Part shown: piece after piece, positions 13,201 through 22,613 of the stretch | How positions within the stretch are numbered: the first letter of the stretch is position 1 | How the letters are laid out: each line of letters begins with the position of its first letter | NCBI GenBank assembly: GCA_025267735.1 | Contig: CM046294.1 | Coordinates: forward strand, 8,776,001-8,840,000 | Source of the DNA: Mactra quadrangularis | Lineage: Eukaryota; Mollusca; Bivalvia; Venerida; Mactridae | Reading direction: 5' to 3' | DNA length: 64,000 nt | Notes under the pieces: generated by a model | Told to the model about the DNA's origin: nothing | Databases searched by the model: none | Seen by the model: only the letters and a program-made list of their open reading frames with translations | Translations under genes and position numbers: made by a program

Positions 13201-16200
13201 ACATATATATGGCAGCCAGGTAATCATGAATTGTAATCTGCTATGCCATATCATAATGCTATTCACAAATGACAAACATCAAATGAGTTGGCACATAATT
13301 TGCTGCCAGGTTGTCACTGTATTTAGTCAGCTTCTATTTCAAGCCATCATAAAATACCCAACCATGTTTGCCTGTTTTCATTGCTCCGGTGTAATGTCCT
13401 GTTCTGTATAAAGTCCCTCCGAGCAATCGATATTGTTTATTCAAAATGTTAACATTTCCTTTGTATGCCCTGATGTCCTTAGGAAACCCTAATTTTTCCA
13501 ATAAATCATAAGTTCGCAGGCATACTATTGGCGGGTGTCGTCCAATCAATTCCCGATGGATTTGTCAGATACCAATTCAGTAAGGCTGTTCCCTAATAAA
13601 AGAGTACAAATATTCAGACTTAAATTTTACATATTTGCTGAACTGTGTTGCTGGTAATTCAGGCCATTAAATAATGAGCCAAAAAACACACTTTCACGCC
13701 TATTATGATAGGTAGTGCTGGACCTTTTCATCGATGCAACATTTAGATTGGTAACAGTAAAATGTTATCTGATAAATAATCAAGTGCGGATCAAATTGTT
13801 TGTATCACAAACTTTCAAAAAAGTCTGGTTAATGCGAACTTCCACTAAATAATGCCAGATGACTGTCCGGCCCCAAAACCACGTTTTGATCTTCCGTAAG
13901 CTGCATCTTTTCACACAAAAATATGGCTAAAATTACACTACTTTTACCATAAGGTAAATTTAGTAAGGAGACATGACGTCATGTTTCATCAATAGTTTTA
14001 GTTCCTTAGCAAATAAAAATATAAATAACACACTTTTAAAGTACCAAGTTAAAGTAGTCTTTCAGATAATGATATCCGATCAGTAATATGTACAAATAGC
14101 TTCCTTTGGTCATTGAGGTCAATATACAAGGCGCACCAGGCAGCCACAATCGACGGACCTGTTCCAACAAATGATAACTTGGAGCGCGTGATTAGCCTTC
14201 TGTGAATCAAACATTAGGCCTACACATTTAAGGCCTACTTTGCCAATGTAAATTACCTTCTATCCACAATTATTGGTTTCGGAATTTTCAAAATTGCCTA
14301 TTAAATTTTTTGCATAGAATCTACCCATATTTGAAAAAATAGCTTTAGATCTAGGGGTTCGAATTTCTAGATATACAGGACATCCATTTCTTATGAACTG
14401 GATTCATTCATAAGGTTATCTTGAACACACCTTGGACTGAAAGCATCGGGCTTATTCTGGACAGTCTCGCCAGCTTGTACACTCGCGAGGGTTAAATAAT
14501 GGCCACACTATGGAGTGATCGAATTTGATTTTACCTGAGCAGTTATACTCACTATGTACAAAATGTTGTAAACATATACTTACCTTACAGTAAACTACGC
14601 CAACATTACTTTTCTATCGAATTTCTTCCACAACCAGCAGCCATATTTGGTAGTCAAAATGTCAAACGATGTCCACGATCAAAATTACCGTTTACAAGTT
14701 GTTCTCATCCGAATGCATCTTAGTAGCTAAAGAGAAATATCGGCGTTCCTAAAAGTACCTGCACATAGAGCGACATATCCGCGCTGAATCTAAAAAAATC
14801 GAATGGGCAGCTGGGTGTAAAGTTCGCTGCCAGTTGCCGATTCGAAACACCCGTGTAGGACGTTCATCGCAGTACCTGTGCGTAGGGCGACGTATCTGCG
14901 CCGAAATCTAAAAAAATCGAATTGGCAGCTGAAGTGTGAAGTTGGCTGCCAATTGCCAGTTGCCGATTCAAAACACCCGAGCAGGACGTTCATCGTAGTA
15001 CATGTGCATAGGGTGAAGTATCTGCGCCGAAATCTTAAAAAATCGAAATGGCATTTGAGGTGTGAAGTTGGCTGCCAGTTGCCAGTTGCCGATTCAAAAC
15101 ACCCGCGTAGGACGTTCATCGCAGTACCTGTGCATAGAGCGAAGTATCAGCTCTGAAATCTAAAAAAAATCGAATTATCAGCTGGGGTGTGAAATTGGCT
15201 GCCAATTGCCAGTTGCCAATTCAAAACACACGAGCAGGACGTTCATCGTAGTACATGTCCATAGGGCGAAGTATCTGCGCCGAAATCTAAAAAAATCGAA
15301 TTGGCAGCTGAGGCGTGAAGTTGACTGCCAGTTGCCAGTTGCCGATTCAAAACACCCGAGCAGGACTTTCATCGTAGTACATGTGCATAGGACGACGTAT
15401 CTGCGCCGAAATCTAAAAAAATCGATTTGGCAGCTGAGGCGTTAAGTTGGCTGCCAGTTACCAGTTGCCGATTCAAAACACCCGCGCCGAACGTTCGTCG
15501 CAGTACCTGTGCATAGGGCGACGTATTTGCACCGAAATCTAAAAAATCGAATTGGCAGCTGAGGCGTGAAGTTGGCTGCCAGTTGCCAGTTGCCGATTCA
15601 AAACACCCGAGCAGGACGTTCATCGTAGAACATGTGCATAGGGCGACGTATCTGCGCCGAAATCTAAAAAAATCGAATTGGCAGCTGAGGCGTAAAGTTG
15701 GCTGCCAGTTGCCAGTTGCCGATTCAAAACACCCGCGCGGAACGTTCGTGGCATTACCTGTGCATAGGGCGACGTATCTGCGCCGAAATCTAAAAAAATC
15801 GAATTGGCAGCTGAGGCGTAAGGTTGGCTGCCAGTTGCCAGTTGCCGATTCAAAACACCCACGCGGAACGTTCGTCGCAGTACCTGTGCATAGGGCGACG
15901 TATCTGCGACGAAATCTAAAAAAATCGAATTGGCAGCTAAGGCGTGAAGTTGGCTGCCAGTTGCCAGTTGCCGATTCAAAACACCCGAGCAGGACGTTCA
16001 TCGTAGTACCTGTGCATAGGGCGACGTATCTGCGCCGAAATCTAAAAAAATCGAATTGGCAGCTGAGGTGTGAAGTTGGCTGCCAGTTGCCAGTTGCCGA
16101 TTCAAAACACCCGAGCAGGACTTTCATCGTAGTACATGTGCATAGGGCGACGTATCTGCGCCGAAATCTAAAAAAATCGAATTGGCAGCTGAGGCGTGAA

Positions 16201-19200
16201 GTTGGCTGCCAGTTGCCAGTTGCCGATTCAAAACACCCGAGCAGGACGTTCATCGTAGTACATGTGCATAGGGTGAAGTATCTGCGCCGAAATCTTAAAA
16301 AATCGAAATGGCATTTGAGGTGTGAAGTTGGCTGCCAGTTGCCAGTTGCCGATTCAAAACACCCGCGTAGGACGTTCATCGCAGTACCTGTGCATAGAGC
16401 GAAGTATCAGCTCTGAAATCTAAAAAAAATCGAATTATCAGCTGGGGTGTGAAATTGGCTGCCAATTGCCAGTTGCCGATTCAAAACACACGAGCAGGAC
16501 GTTCATCGTAGTACATGTCCATAGGGCGAAGTATCTGCGCCGAAATCTAAAAAAATCGAATTGGCAGCTGAGGCGTGAAGTTGGCTGCCAGTTGCCAGTT
16601 GCCGATTCAAAACACCCGAGCAGGACTTTCATCGTAGTACATGTGCATAGGACGACGTATCTGCGCCGAAATCTAAAAAAATCGATTTGGCAGCTGAGGC
16701 GTTAAGTTGATTGCCAGTTACCAGTTGCCGATTCAAAACACCCGCGCGGAACGTTCGTGGCAGTACCTGTGTATAGGGCGACGTATTTGCACCGAAATCT
16801 AAAAAAATCGAATTTGCAGCTGAGGCGTGAAGTTGGCTGCCAGTTGCCAGTTGCCGATTCAAAACACCCGCACGGAACGTTCGTGGCAATTCATGTGCAT
16901 AAGGCGACGTATCTGCGCCGAAATCTAAAAAAATCGAATTGGCAGCTGAGGCGTGAAGTTGGCTGCAAGTTGCCAGTTGCCGATTCAAAACACACGCGCG
17001 GAACGTTCGTCGCAGTACCTGTGCATAGGGTGACGTATCTGCGCCGAAATCTAAAAAATCGAATTGGCAGCTGAGGCGTGAAGTTGGCTGCCAGTTGCCA
17101 GTTGCCGATTCAAAACACCCGAGCAGGACGTTCATCGTAGAACATGTGCATAGGGCGACGTATCTGCGCCGAAATCTAAAAAAATCGAATTGGCAGCTGA
17201 GGCGTGAAGTTGGCTGCCAGTTGCCAGTTGCCGATTCAAAACACCCGCGCGGAACGTTCGTGGCATTACCTGTGCATAGGGCGACGTATCTGCGCCGAAA
17301 TCTAAAAAAATCGAATTGGCAGCTGAGGCGTGAAGATGGCTGCCAGTTGCCAGTTGCCGATTCAAAACACCCACGCGGAACGTTCGTCGCAGTACCTGTG
17401 CATAGGGCGACGTATCTGCGCCGAAATCTAAAAAAATCGAATTGGCAGCTGAGGCGTGAAGTTGGCTGCCAGTTGCCAGTTGCCGATTCAAAACACCCGC
17501 GCAGGACGTTCATCGTAGTACATGTGCATAGGGCGACGTATCTGCGCCGAAATCTAAAAAAATCGAATTGGCAGCTGAGGTGTGAAGTTGGCTGCCAGTT
17601 GCCAGTTGCCGATTCAAAACACCCGAGCAGGACGTTCATCGTAGTACATGTGCATAGGGCGACGTATCTGCGCCGAAATCTAAAAAAATCGAATGGGCAG
17701 CTGAGGCGTGAAGTTGGCTGCCAGTTGCCAGTTGCCGATTCAAAACACCCGAGCAGGACGTTCATCGTAGTACATGTGCATAGGGCGACGTATCTGCGCC
17801 GAAATCTTAAAAAATCGATTTGGCAGCTGAGGCGTGAAGTTGGCTGCCAGTTGCCAGTTGCCGATTCAAAACACCCGCGCGGAACGTTCGTCGCAGTACC
17901 TATGCATAGGGCGACGTATTTGCGCCGAAATCTAAAAAAATCGAATTGGCAGCTGAGGCGTGAAGTTGGCTGCCAGTTGCCAGTTGCCGATTCAAAACAC
18001 CCGCGCGGAACATTCGTCGCAGTACCTGTGCATAGGGCGACGTATCTGCGCCGAAATCTAAAAAAATCGAATTGGTAGCTGAGGCGTGAAGTTGGCTGCC
18101 AGTTGCCAGTTGCCGATTCAAAACACACGCGCGGAACGTTTGTCGCAGTACCTGAGCATAGGGCGACGTATCTGCGCCGAAATCTTAAAAAAAAATGAAT
18201 TGGCAGCTGAGGCGTGAAGTTGGCTGCCAGTTGCCAGTTGCCGATTCAAAACACCCGAGTAGGACGTTCATCGCAGTACATGTGCATAGGGCGACGTATC
18301 TGCGCCGAAATCTAAAAAAATCGAATTGGCAGCTGAGGCGTGAAGTTGGCTGCCAGTTGCCAGTTGCCGATTCAAAACACCCGCGCGGAACGTTCGTGGC
18401 ATTACCTGTGCATAGGGCGACGTATCTGCGCCGAAATCTAAAAAAATCGAATTGGCAGCTGAGGCGTGAAGTTGGCTGCCAGTTGCCAGTTGCCGATTCA
18501 AAACACCCGCGCGGAACGTTCGTGGCATTTCCTGTGCATAGGGTGACGTATCTGCGCCGAAATCTAAAAAATCGAATTGGCAGCTGAGGCGTGAAGTTGG
18601 CTGCCAGTTGCCAGTTGCCGATTCAAAACACCCGAGCAGGACGTTCATCGTAGAACATGTGCATAGGGCGACGTATCTGCGCCGAAATCTAAAAAATCGA
18701 ATTGGCAGCTGAGGCGTGAAGTTGGCTGCCAGTTGCCAGTTGCCGATTCAAAACACACGAGCAGGACGTTCATCGTAGTACATGTGCATAGGGCGACGTA
18801 TCTGTGCCGAAATCTAAAAAAATCGAATTGGCAGCTGAGGCGTGAAGTTGGCTGCCAGTTGCCAGTTGCCGATTCAAAACACCCGCGCGGAACGTTCGTC
18901 GCAGTACCTGTGCATAGGGCGACGTATCTGCGCCGAAATCTAAAAAAAATCGAATTGGCAGCTGAGGCGTGAAGTTGGCTGCCAGTTGTCAGTTGCCGAT
19001 TCAAAACACCCGCGCGGAACGTTCGTGGCATTACCTGTGCATAGGGCGACGTATCTCAGCCGAAATCTAAAAAAATCGAATTGGCAGCTGAGGCGTGAAG
19101 TTGGCTGCCAGTTGCCAGTTGCCGATTCAAAACACACGCGCGGAACGTTTGTCGCAGTACCTGTGCATAGGGCGACGTATCTGCGCCGAAATCTAAAAAA

Positions 19201-22200
19201 ATCGAATCGGCAGCTGTAGTGTGAAGTTGGCTGCCAGTTGCCAGTTGCCGATTCAATACACCCGAGCAGGACGTTCATCGTAGAACATGTGCATAGGGCG
19301 ACCTATCTCCGCCGAAAATTAAAAAAATCGAATTGGCAGCTGAGGCGTGAAGTTGGCTGCCAGTTGCCAGTTGCCGATTCAAAACACACGAGCAGCACGT
19401 TCATCGTAGTACATGTGCATAGGGCGACGTATCTGTGCCGAAATCTAAAAAAATCGAATTGGCAGCTGAGGCGTGAAGTTGGCTGCCAGTTGCCAGTTGC
19501 CGATTCAAAACACACGCGCGGAACGTTCGTCGCAGTACCTGTGCAAAGGGCGACGTATTTGCGCCGAAATTAAAAAAAATCGAATTGGCAGCTGAGGCGT
19601 GAAGTTGGCTGCCAGTTGCCTATTTAAAACACCCGCGCGGAACGTTCGTGGCATTACCTGTGCATAGGGCGACGTATCTCAGCCGAAATCTAAAAAAATC
19701 GAATTGGCAGCTGAGGCGTGAAGTTGGTTGCCAGTTGCCGATTCAAAACACACGCGCAGGACGTTCGTCGCAGTACCTGTGCATAGGGCGACGTATCTGC
19801 GCCGAAATCTAAAAAAAATGAATTGGCAGCTGAGGCGTGAAGTTGGCTGCCAGTTGCCAGTTGCCTATTCAAAACACCCGAGTAGGACGTTAATCGTAGT
19901 ACATGTGCATAGGGCGACGTATCTGCGCCGAAATCTAAAAAAATCGAATTGGCAGCTGAGGCGTGAAGTTGGCTGCCAGTTGCCAGTTGCCGATTCAAAA
20001 CACCCGCGTTGATCGTTCGTCGCAGTACCTGTGCATAAGGCGACGTATTTGCGCCGAAATTTAAAAAAATCGAATTGGCAGCTGAGGCGTGAAGTTGGCT
20101 GCCAGTTGCCAGTTGCCGATTCAAAACACACGAGCAGGACGTTCATCGTAGTACATGTGCATATGGTGACGTATCTGCGCCGAAATCTAAAAAAATCGAA
20201 TCGGCAGCTGGAGTGTGAAGTTGGCTGCCAGTTGCCAGTTGCCGATTCAATACACCCGCGCGGAACGTTCGTCGCAGTGCCTGTACATAGTGCTTGCTAA
20301 CAAAAAAAATTGAATCGGCAGCTGGGTGTGAAGTTGGCTGCCAGTTGCCAGTTGCCGATTCAAAACACCCGCGCGGATCGTTCGTCGCAGTGCCTGTACA
20401 TAGTGCTTGCTAACAAAAAAAATTGAATCGGCAGCTGGGTGTGAAGTTGGCTGCCAGTTGCCAGTTGCCGATTGAATTGGCAACTGGCAACTGGCAGCTA
20501 ACTTCACGCACCTAGATCGGCGGGGAAATACGTTATTTTGTGAAACAGTCTGTGAGCGTAATATACCCCAAAATCATTTAGAAACACATTTTTTCTTAAC
20601 ATTTATGTCAATTTGAATGGTACTGGTACAAATTTCATGTGAATGTCTTTATTTAAACTTGTTATATTTGTTTCCCGTATTGGCCGAAATAATAGCGACG
20701 ACAGTGAAAGTTGATGAACATCTAGATGATTACATTTACTTATCGTTACTAATCCCTGTTATATAAAATCCCTGTTAATACGAAGTGTTAACACATTCAC
20801 ATTCATCATTATACCAGCAGCGTGTTTAGTCACGATTGCCATAGCGAACGTTACGGATACGGGACATCTCAACCCGTTGACAACTCAACCCAAAGTTGGG
20901 ACAACTCAACCTGTTAGTAGGGGACTGAGTTGTCTCGAGTTGAGTTGTTCCGAACCTAACGTTACGGAACGTCCGGGGTAATTGAACACGCTGCAGTTAT
21001 TGGTTAATATAGATTACTATGACACGCGGTTAGCACAATAATTACTTAAACCATATGTTTAACTGCTAAACCCGTAGTTTGACAGAATTAAATCCAGGGT
21101 TGACTGTTAAGAGTTGTTTAATAGAAAATTGTGCAGAATGTTGATCAAACTGTAAGTTTATCAGCTTAAACCCTTTGAAAATGTCAAACATATAGCTTAA
21201 GGTCTTAAACTACAGTTTTAATTTTCCAAGAGTTTAAACTATAAGATTAAGACTCTTAAACCCTAGGGTTATGTCTACTAAACTGTGGGTTTAACAGCTA
21301 AACCTACGGTTTAAGTAAGTACAGTGCTAATCTCATTACGTAGATTATAGTGCATTTTGTTGATGAACCGCATGAACTAAAATTAAGGTTGAGCTTCTTA
21401 GTTTTGGATCCTGTTGTTAGATGTTTTGGTAACTGTCATTCAAAACTTATATTTATTTAGGGCAATAATACAACTGTTGTTCAACTTGAAAATGTAGAAA
21501 ATGTAACTAATGCTAATGAGCTAACGAAACACTTTAGCGTCACACAAAAGTGATTGTATCGCGAGAAATTGATTTCCAAGTTATATAATTCATACATCAC
21601 ACCCCAACGTCAGTTTTAAACCTAATGCTATTACCCTGGAAAACTATTCTTTTTCAGTGTGCTGCAGTGACAACTCGTCGTCCTTTTTTGAATAGGAAAA
21701 TCGTTGGTAGGTTTCCAAGTTGTTTGTAAAAAATATCAAAATAGCTTAGGAGCTGTTATGTGCACTTTACGGCTTAGACTCCCTTATGTATCATGCAAAT
21801 CAGACAAACATTGAAATACTTACAGCTCTTTACATCGTCGGTAACCCACGGTACTCATACATTATGAATCGTTGACGTAATACCCTGGGTTACCGAGGAT
21901 GAGCTCTTTAAAGCTTTGAGAAAAGGTGGATTGTAATGTCATGGTCAATAGTAAAATGTACATATTACATGTAAAATGATATAGTATTATTACATAATGA
22001 ATGACCTAGAACTATTGATATTTGCTCGTTTGTTTTTGTTGGGTTTAACGTTGTAGCAACACATTGTAAAATCATATAACGGCGGCCAGTCAACGTACGC
22101 ACTGTTCCTGGGAAGGCTAGCTGTTAACCAAATAATAAGCGCATACTTTCGTCATTGACTGACAACTGCCCTACATAATTAAGAATCATTAGTAGGAGGG

Positions 22201-22573
22201 AGAATGGACGTAGACATAATTTCATGGCCAAGTTCCACGAAAGTATGCCCCGCCCGGGAATCGAACCCATGACCCTTCGATCAGTAGACCAATTAACTGA
22301 GCTAGCCGGGTGGCTTTTATATTTGCGGAACAGAGCCGAAGACTTCCAAAAGTACAGGATCGATAAGGAGAGTAGATTTTAAAAAGTAGTAACATTGACC
22401 TCTTCAAATCGTTAATGAATTTAACTCGATTAATTTTAACAACAAACCTGTGAGGCAATCAAAGCTACAGCTTCTGGATGGTTCAACCTTACACCTCTAG
22501 CAAGTCTTCTCTGTGCCAATGCCCCACATTGGTGAACCAATAGACTCTCTTGTTCACGAGGCGATAGACGCAT
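1203..22573 (-). CDS. URE: Urease (fused gamma-beta-alpha type), 5' part, 7 exons, partial
   Basis: Urease hydrolyses urea to ammonia and carbamate with a di-nickel centre. Joining 22448-22573, 5842-5908, 5403-5485, 4258-4380, 3224-3358, 1980-2057 and 1203-1282 (all minus) gives 692 nt of continuous frame, about 230 residues, with GT-AG sites and matching phases at every junction. Residues 1-92 are the gamma domain ([39 protein letters not shown]). Residues 93-133 are the gamma-beta linker ([19 protein letters not shown]), as in plant and fungal single-chain ureases. Residues 134-230 are the beta domain ([36 protein letters not shown]). The alpha domain with the nickel ligands and catalytic residues is outside the window, so activity cannot be judged. 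The gene is divergent to ureG. Intron 1 is 16.5 kb and filled by a giant transposon. The family assignment is secure; the extent beyond position 1203 is unknown. Confidence 0.95.
1741..1966 (+). mobile_element. SINE copy, head-truncated
   Basis: It starts near a B-box-like 'gttcaaatccc', continues with 'cttccatgacaatttgacaa' and 'cggccttgtggaagggta', and ends near 'gttaaaccca'. The body is shared, in opposite orientation, with the copies at 34651-34925 and 53946-54192. It lies in urease intron 6. Confidence 0.65.
1980..2057 (-). CDS. URE: Urease exon 6 (beta)
   Basis: 78 nt, 26 codons, phase 0: [20 protein letters not shown] then SYGFRL. The GSH(Y/F)..F.E.N..L.FDR..AYG.RL pattern is a beta-domain hallmark. 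The acceptor is ttttaag/GTA and the donor CTG/gtatgt. Confidence 0.94.
2058..3223. other. Urease intron 5, nothing further recognised
   Basis: AT-rich intron between exons 6 and 5. Open frames here are short, lack splice-consistent similarity and are treated as chance. Confidence 0.5.
3224..3358 (-). CDS. URE: Urease exon 5 (beta domain start)
   Basis: 135 nt, 45 codons, phase 0. It encodes [10 protein letters not shown], then [20 protein letters not shown] and IQ, matching the beta-domain pattern I..n.gR....l.VtN.gDRPIQ. The acceptor is ttgcag/GAA and the donor CAA/gtaagt. Confidence 0.94.
3455..3526. mobile_element. 72-bp inverted-repeat element (GCCCGCAAGAC family)
   Basis: The ends are near mirror images: 'aggcttgcccgcaagac' against 'gtcttgcgggtaaccct'. 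The same family occurs at 5508-5577 and in each of the three tandem units at 41624, 44231 and 46842. It looks like a very short MITE or foldback remnant. Confidence 0.65.
3727..4000 (+). mobile_element. Non-LTR retrotransposon fragment (RT C-terminal tail), frameshifted
   Basis: Plus-strand translation reads [20 protein letters not shown], then NHYKNNFF. After a frame change it continues [20 protein letters not shown], then [13 protein letters not shown]. The R-T-I-x-D-W-N-x-L-P block with a following 'sie.Fk..l' segment is typical of the extreme C-terminus of mollusc LINE reverse transcriptases. The frame break and lack of an upstream RT core mean it is a dead 5'-truncated copy. It sits in urease intron 4. 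Confidence 0.6.
4258..4380 (-). CDS. URE: Urease exon 4 (gamma-beta linker)
   Basis: 123 nt, 41 codons, phase 0 at both ends: [20 protein letters not shown], then [20 protein letters not shown] and K. This linker occurs in single-chain eukaryotic ureases, so the gene is of fused type rather than separate bacterial subunits. A MITE begins 19 bp beyond the exon edge on the acceptor side (4399). Confidence 0.94.
4399..4638. mobile_element. MITE with GGGCTGCAACGATTC ends
   Basis: The inverted ends (ttgggctgcaacgattcg and the complement of gaatcgttgcagccctaa) enclose about 200 bp rich in 'aatcgaatcga'. Internal inverted copies could fold into a hairpin. It is a non-autonomous DNA element directly beside the urease exon 4 acceptor. 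Confidence 0.7.
5173..5396 (+). mobile_element. tRNA-Arg-derived SINE
   Basis: A tRNA-like head has an A box (gtggcgtagtggttagca), an anticodon-loop-like 'cttcgaa' suggesting Arg-UCG, and a B box (gagttcgaccc). It is followed by a non-tRNA body and a tail near 'gaatacgacgttaaataaat'. Anticodon-stem mismatches and the attached body argue against a functional tRNA gene. The tail ends within about 10 bp of the urease exon 3 donor. Confidence 0.7.
5403..5485 (-). CDS. URE: Urease exon 3 (gamma C-terminal part)
   Basis: 83 nt encode (G)[16 protein letters not shown] then [11 protein letters not shown], the end of the gamma domain. The acceptor is atttcag/GA and the donor GTTG/gtaagt. Mobile elements crowd both sides: a tRNA-Arg-type SINE ends within about 10 bp of the donor, and a 70-bp inverted-repeat element starts 23 bp beyond the exon edge on the acceptor side. 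Confidence 0.94.
5508..5577. mobile_element. 70-bp inverted-repeat element next to urease exon 3 acceptor
   Basis: The ends 'agggtagcccgcaaaactg' and 'gtcttgcgggtaaccct' are inverted copies of one another, as are the inner 'tagtaa' and 'ttacta'. Same family as 3455-3526 and the copies at 41.6, 44.2 and 46.8 kb. Confidence 0.7.
5580..5805 (+). mobile_element. Degenerate SINE copy
   Basis: Decayed version of the 1741-1966 body: 'atacccttca', 'cctcaattaataaggtatat', 'gataaggatccgggaaa', 'tgttgccatggcatttaac'. The tRNA-like head is not visible. Confidence 0.45.
5842..5908 (-). CDS. URE: Urease exon 2 (gamma)
   Basis: 67 nt encode [22 protein letters not shown] plus the first base of a Gly codon. 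The acceptor is tttcag/ATT and the donor TTAG/gtagga. It continues ...LIASQ of exon 1 across a 16.5-kb intron. The pattern FIRDGKTV..LM..GR..LG is characteristic of urease gamma. Confidence 0.93.
5909..6525. other. Start of urease intron 1, mostly unannotated
   Basis: About 600 bp between exon 2 and the giant element. It includes a C-rich stretch near 6165-6295 ending 'tagatccgccgatg', possibly a broken end of the 'ggatccgc' MITE family seen at 27425-27705. No gene is seen. Confidence 0.4.
6526..6561 (+). repeat. Left terminal inverted repeat of the 14.25-kb element
   Basis: Contains two CAGGGATT motifs 18 bp apart, followed by GTAACGA. Mirrored at 20740-20774. Confidence 0.72.
6781..12200 (+). 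repeat. Satellite array 1, 126-bp unit, about 38 copies
   Basis: The unit runs from 'tgaatcggcaactggcaac' through 'ggcagccaacttcacgcc', a T6-T9 run, 'cggcgcagatacgtcgcc' and 'gcacaggtactgcgacgaac' to 'gcgcgggtgtt'. Phasing of the gaatcggcaac motif from about 6929 to 11597 gives 126 bp per copy. The first unit and the unit near 11640 carry a variant, 'gttagcaagcactatgta', found only at array ends. Units decay between about 11740 and 12200. Within-array multimers (252-bp spacing of 'ggccgccatcttcacg' near 10.94 and 11.2 kb) show local amplification. Confidence 0.93.
12200..14760. other. Core of the 14.25-kb element
   Basis: 2.5 kb between the arrays. About 13035-13320 holds loosely repeated 'ggcagccagg' blocks. 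13331-13549 holds a protease-like open frame on the minus strand. There is a perfect 'catgacgtcatg' palindrome near 13974. No transposase catalytic motif was found. Confidence 0.5.
13331..13549 (-). pseudogene. Fragment resembling the His box of a ubiquitin-protease-like domain
   Basis: About 72 codons without a convincing ATG (an in-frame TGA lies just upstream). The C-terminal part reads [20 protein letters not shown] then [13 protein letters not shown]. The order Y-R-L-x-G ... G-H-Y-T ... W-x-x-Y-D is that of the His-containing half of cysteine proteases of the USP class, a domain also found in transposon ORFs. The Cys half is absent, so this is probably a relic of the element's ancestral coding region. 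Assignment is by eye and tentative. Confidence 0.35.
14790..20515 (-). repeat. Satellite array 2, same 126-bp unit, inverted, about 45 copies
   Basis: Reverse complement of array 1. Higher-order structure is clear: 15001-15480 recurs almost base for base at 16261-16740 (offset exactly 1,260 = 10 units). The block beginning near 15583 recurs near 17095 (1,512 = 12 units). The outer end (20285-20480) carries two copies of the array-end variant 'tagtgcttgctaac' seen in array 1. Confidence 0.93.
20740..20774 (-). repeat. Right terminal inverted repeat of the 14.25-kb element
   Basis: Reads 'tatcgttactaatccctg', then 'ttatataaaatccctg', the inverse of the left end with three substitutions. The adjacent flank is ttaatac. 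Confidence 0.72.
20818..20993. mobile_element. MITE, CAGCGTGTT family, copy 1
   Basis: The ends 'cagcgtgttta' and 'ttgaacacgctg' are inverted. The inside has repeated 'caactcaaccc' and an inverted 'gagttgagttgt', with 'gcgaacgttacg' and 'aacgttacggaacg' near the two ends. Other copies: 26105-26322 and 56465-56664. Confidence 0.7.
21008..21349. mobile_element. Palindromic MITE (TTTAA...CTAAACC family)
   Basis: The two halves mirror each other: 'tagcacaataattacttaaa' against the complement of 'tttaagtaagtacagtgcta', with 'aactgctaaaccc' against 'gggtttaacagcta'. The interior is full of short 'cttaaac' and 'gtttaa' blocks. A foldback-type DNA element. Confidence 0.65.
21823..21911. repeat. Hairpin element (CGGTAACCCA ends)
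   Basis: 'agctctttacatcgtcggta' is mirrored by 'taccgaggatgagctcttt'. The same ends flank the 35906-36664 element, so this is probably its minimal deletion derivative. Confidence 0.55.
22028..22314 (-). mobile_element. tRNA-Lys-like SINE, full length
   Basis: Read on the minus strand, the head is 'cggctagctcagttaattgg' (A box) followed by 'gggttcgattccc' (B box), like tRNA-Lys. The body contains 'tagggcagttgtcagtcaat' and the tail 'acgttaaacccaacaaaaa'. Related tails are at 35431-35618, 43722-43925, 46330-46535 and 56919-57107. Confidence 0.75.
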
Positions 22574-22613
22574 TGTGAATGTTAAATGAGTTTACTTTCC
22601 AGTAGGCTTATAT
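22448..22613 (-). CDS. URE: Urease exon with start codon (gamma N-terminus) and part of 5' UTR
   Basis: The ATG is at 22573-22571 and starts MRLSPREQE, matching the usual urease gamma N-terminus. The coding part is 126 nt (42 codons, phase 0), ending at a donor read as CTCACAG/gtttgt. A pyrimidine-rich acceptor (tttttttcag) abuts 22613, so about 40 nt of 5' UTR belong to this exon and at least one non-coding exon should lie further upstream, toward 23 kb. The transcription start cannot be placed from sequence alone. Confidence 0.93.

Larger units (their letters stand above)
6526..20774. mobile_element. Giant (14.25 kb) TIR element carrying two inverted 126-bp satellite arrays
   Basis: Left end: CAGGGATT, 10 bp, a second CAGGGATT, then GTAACGA. 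The right end (20774 read backwards) has the same order and spacing, with about 3 mismatches over 32 bp. Flanks are ttaatat on the left and ttaatac on the right, consistent with a 7-8 bp target duplication of one altered base. Inward from both ends, 'gtgcgtgaagttag' precedes the arrays in inverted orientation, confirming symmetry. Contents: array 1 (6781-12200, forward), core (12200-14760), array 2 (14790-20515, reverse). No transposase is seen, so it is probably non-autonomous; CAGGG ends with a ~8-bp duplication fit hAT-like or Zisupton-like groups, but the superfamily is unresolved. It lies in intron 1 of urease. Confidence 0.75.

Noticed and set aside
15369..18128. Long minus-strand frames (up to about 499 codons) in array 2
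   Set aside because: Same artefact as in array 1: equal openness on both strands and a frame shift wherever the A-run changes length.
6781..20515. Possible CRISPR-like array because of regular spacing
   Set aside because: The whole 126-bp unit is repeated; there are no unique spacers of constant length, and the context is a eukaryotic intron.
22240..22314. tRNA-Lys gene on the minus strand
   Set aside because: The head of a SINE whose body and tail recur elsewhere in the window; the anticodon arm does not fold properly.
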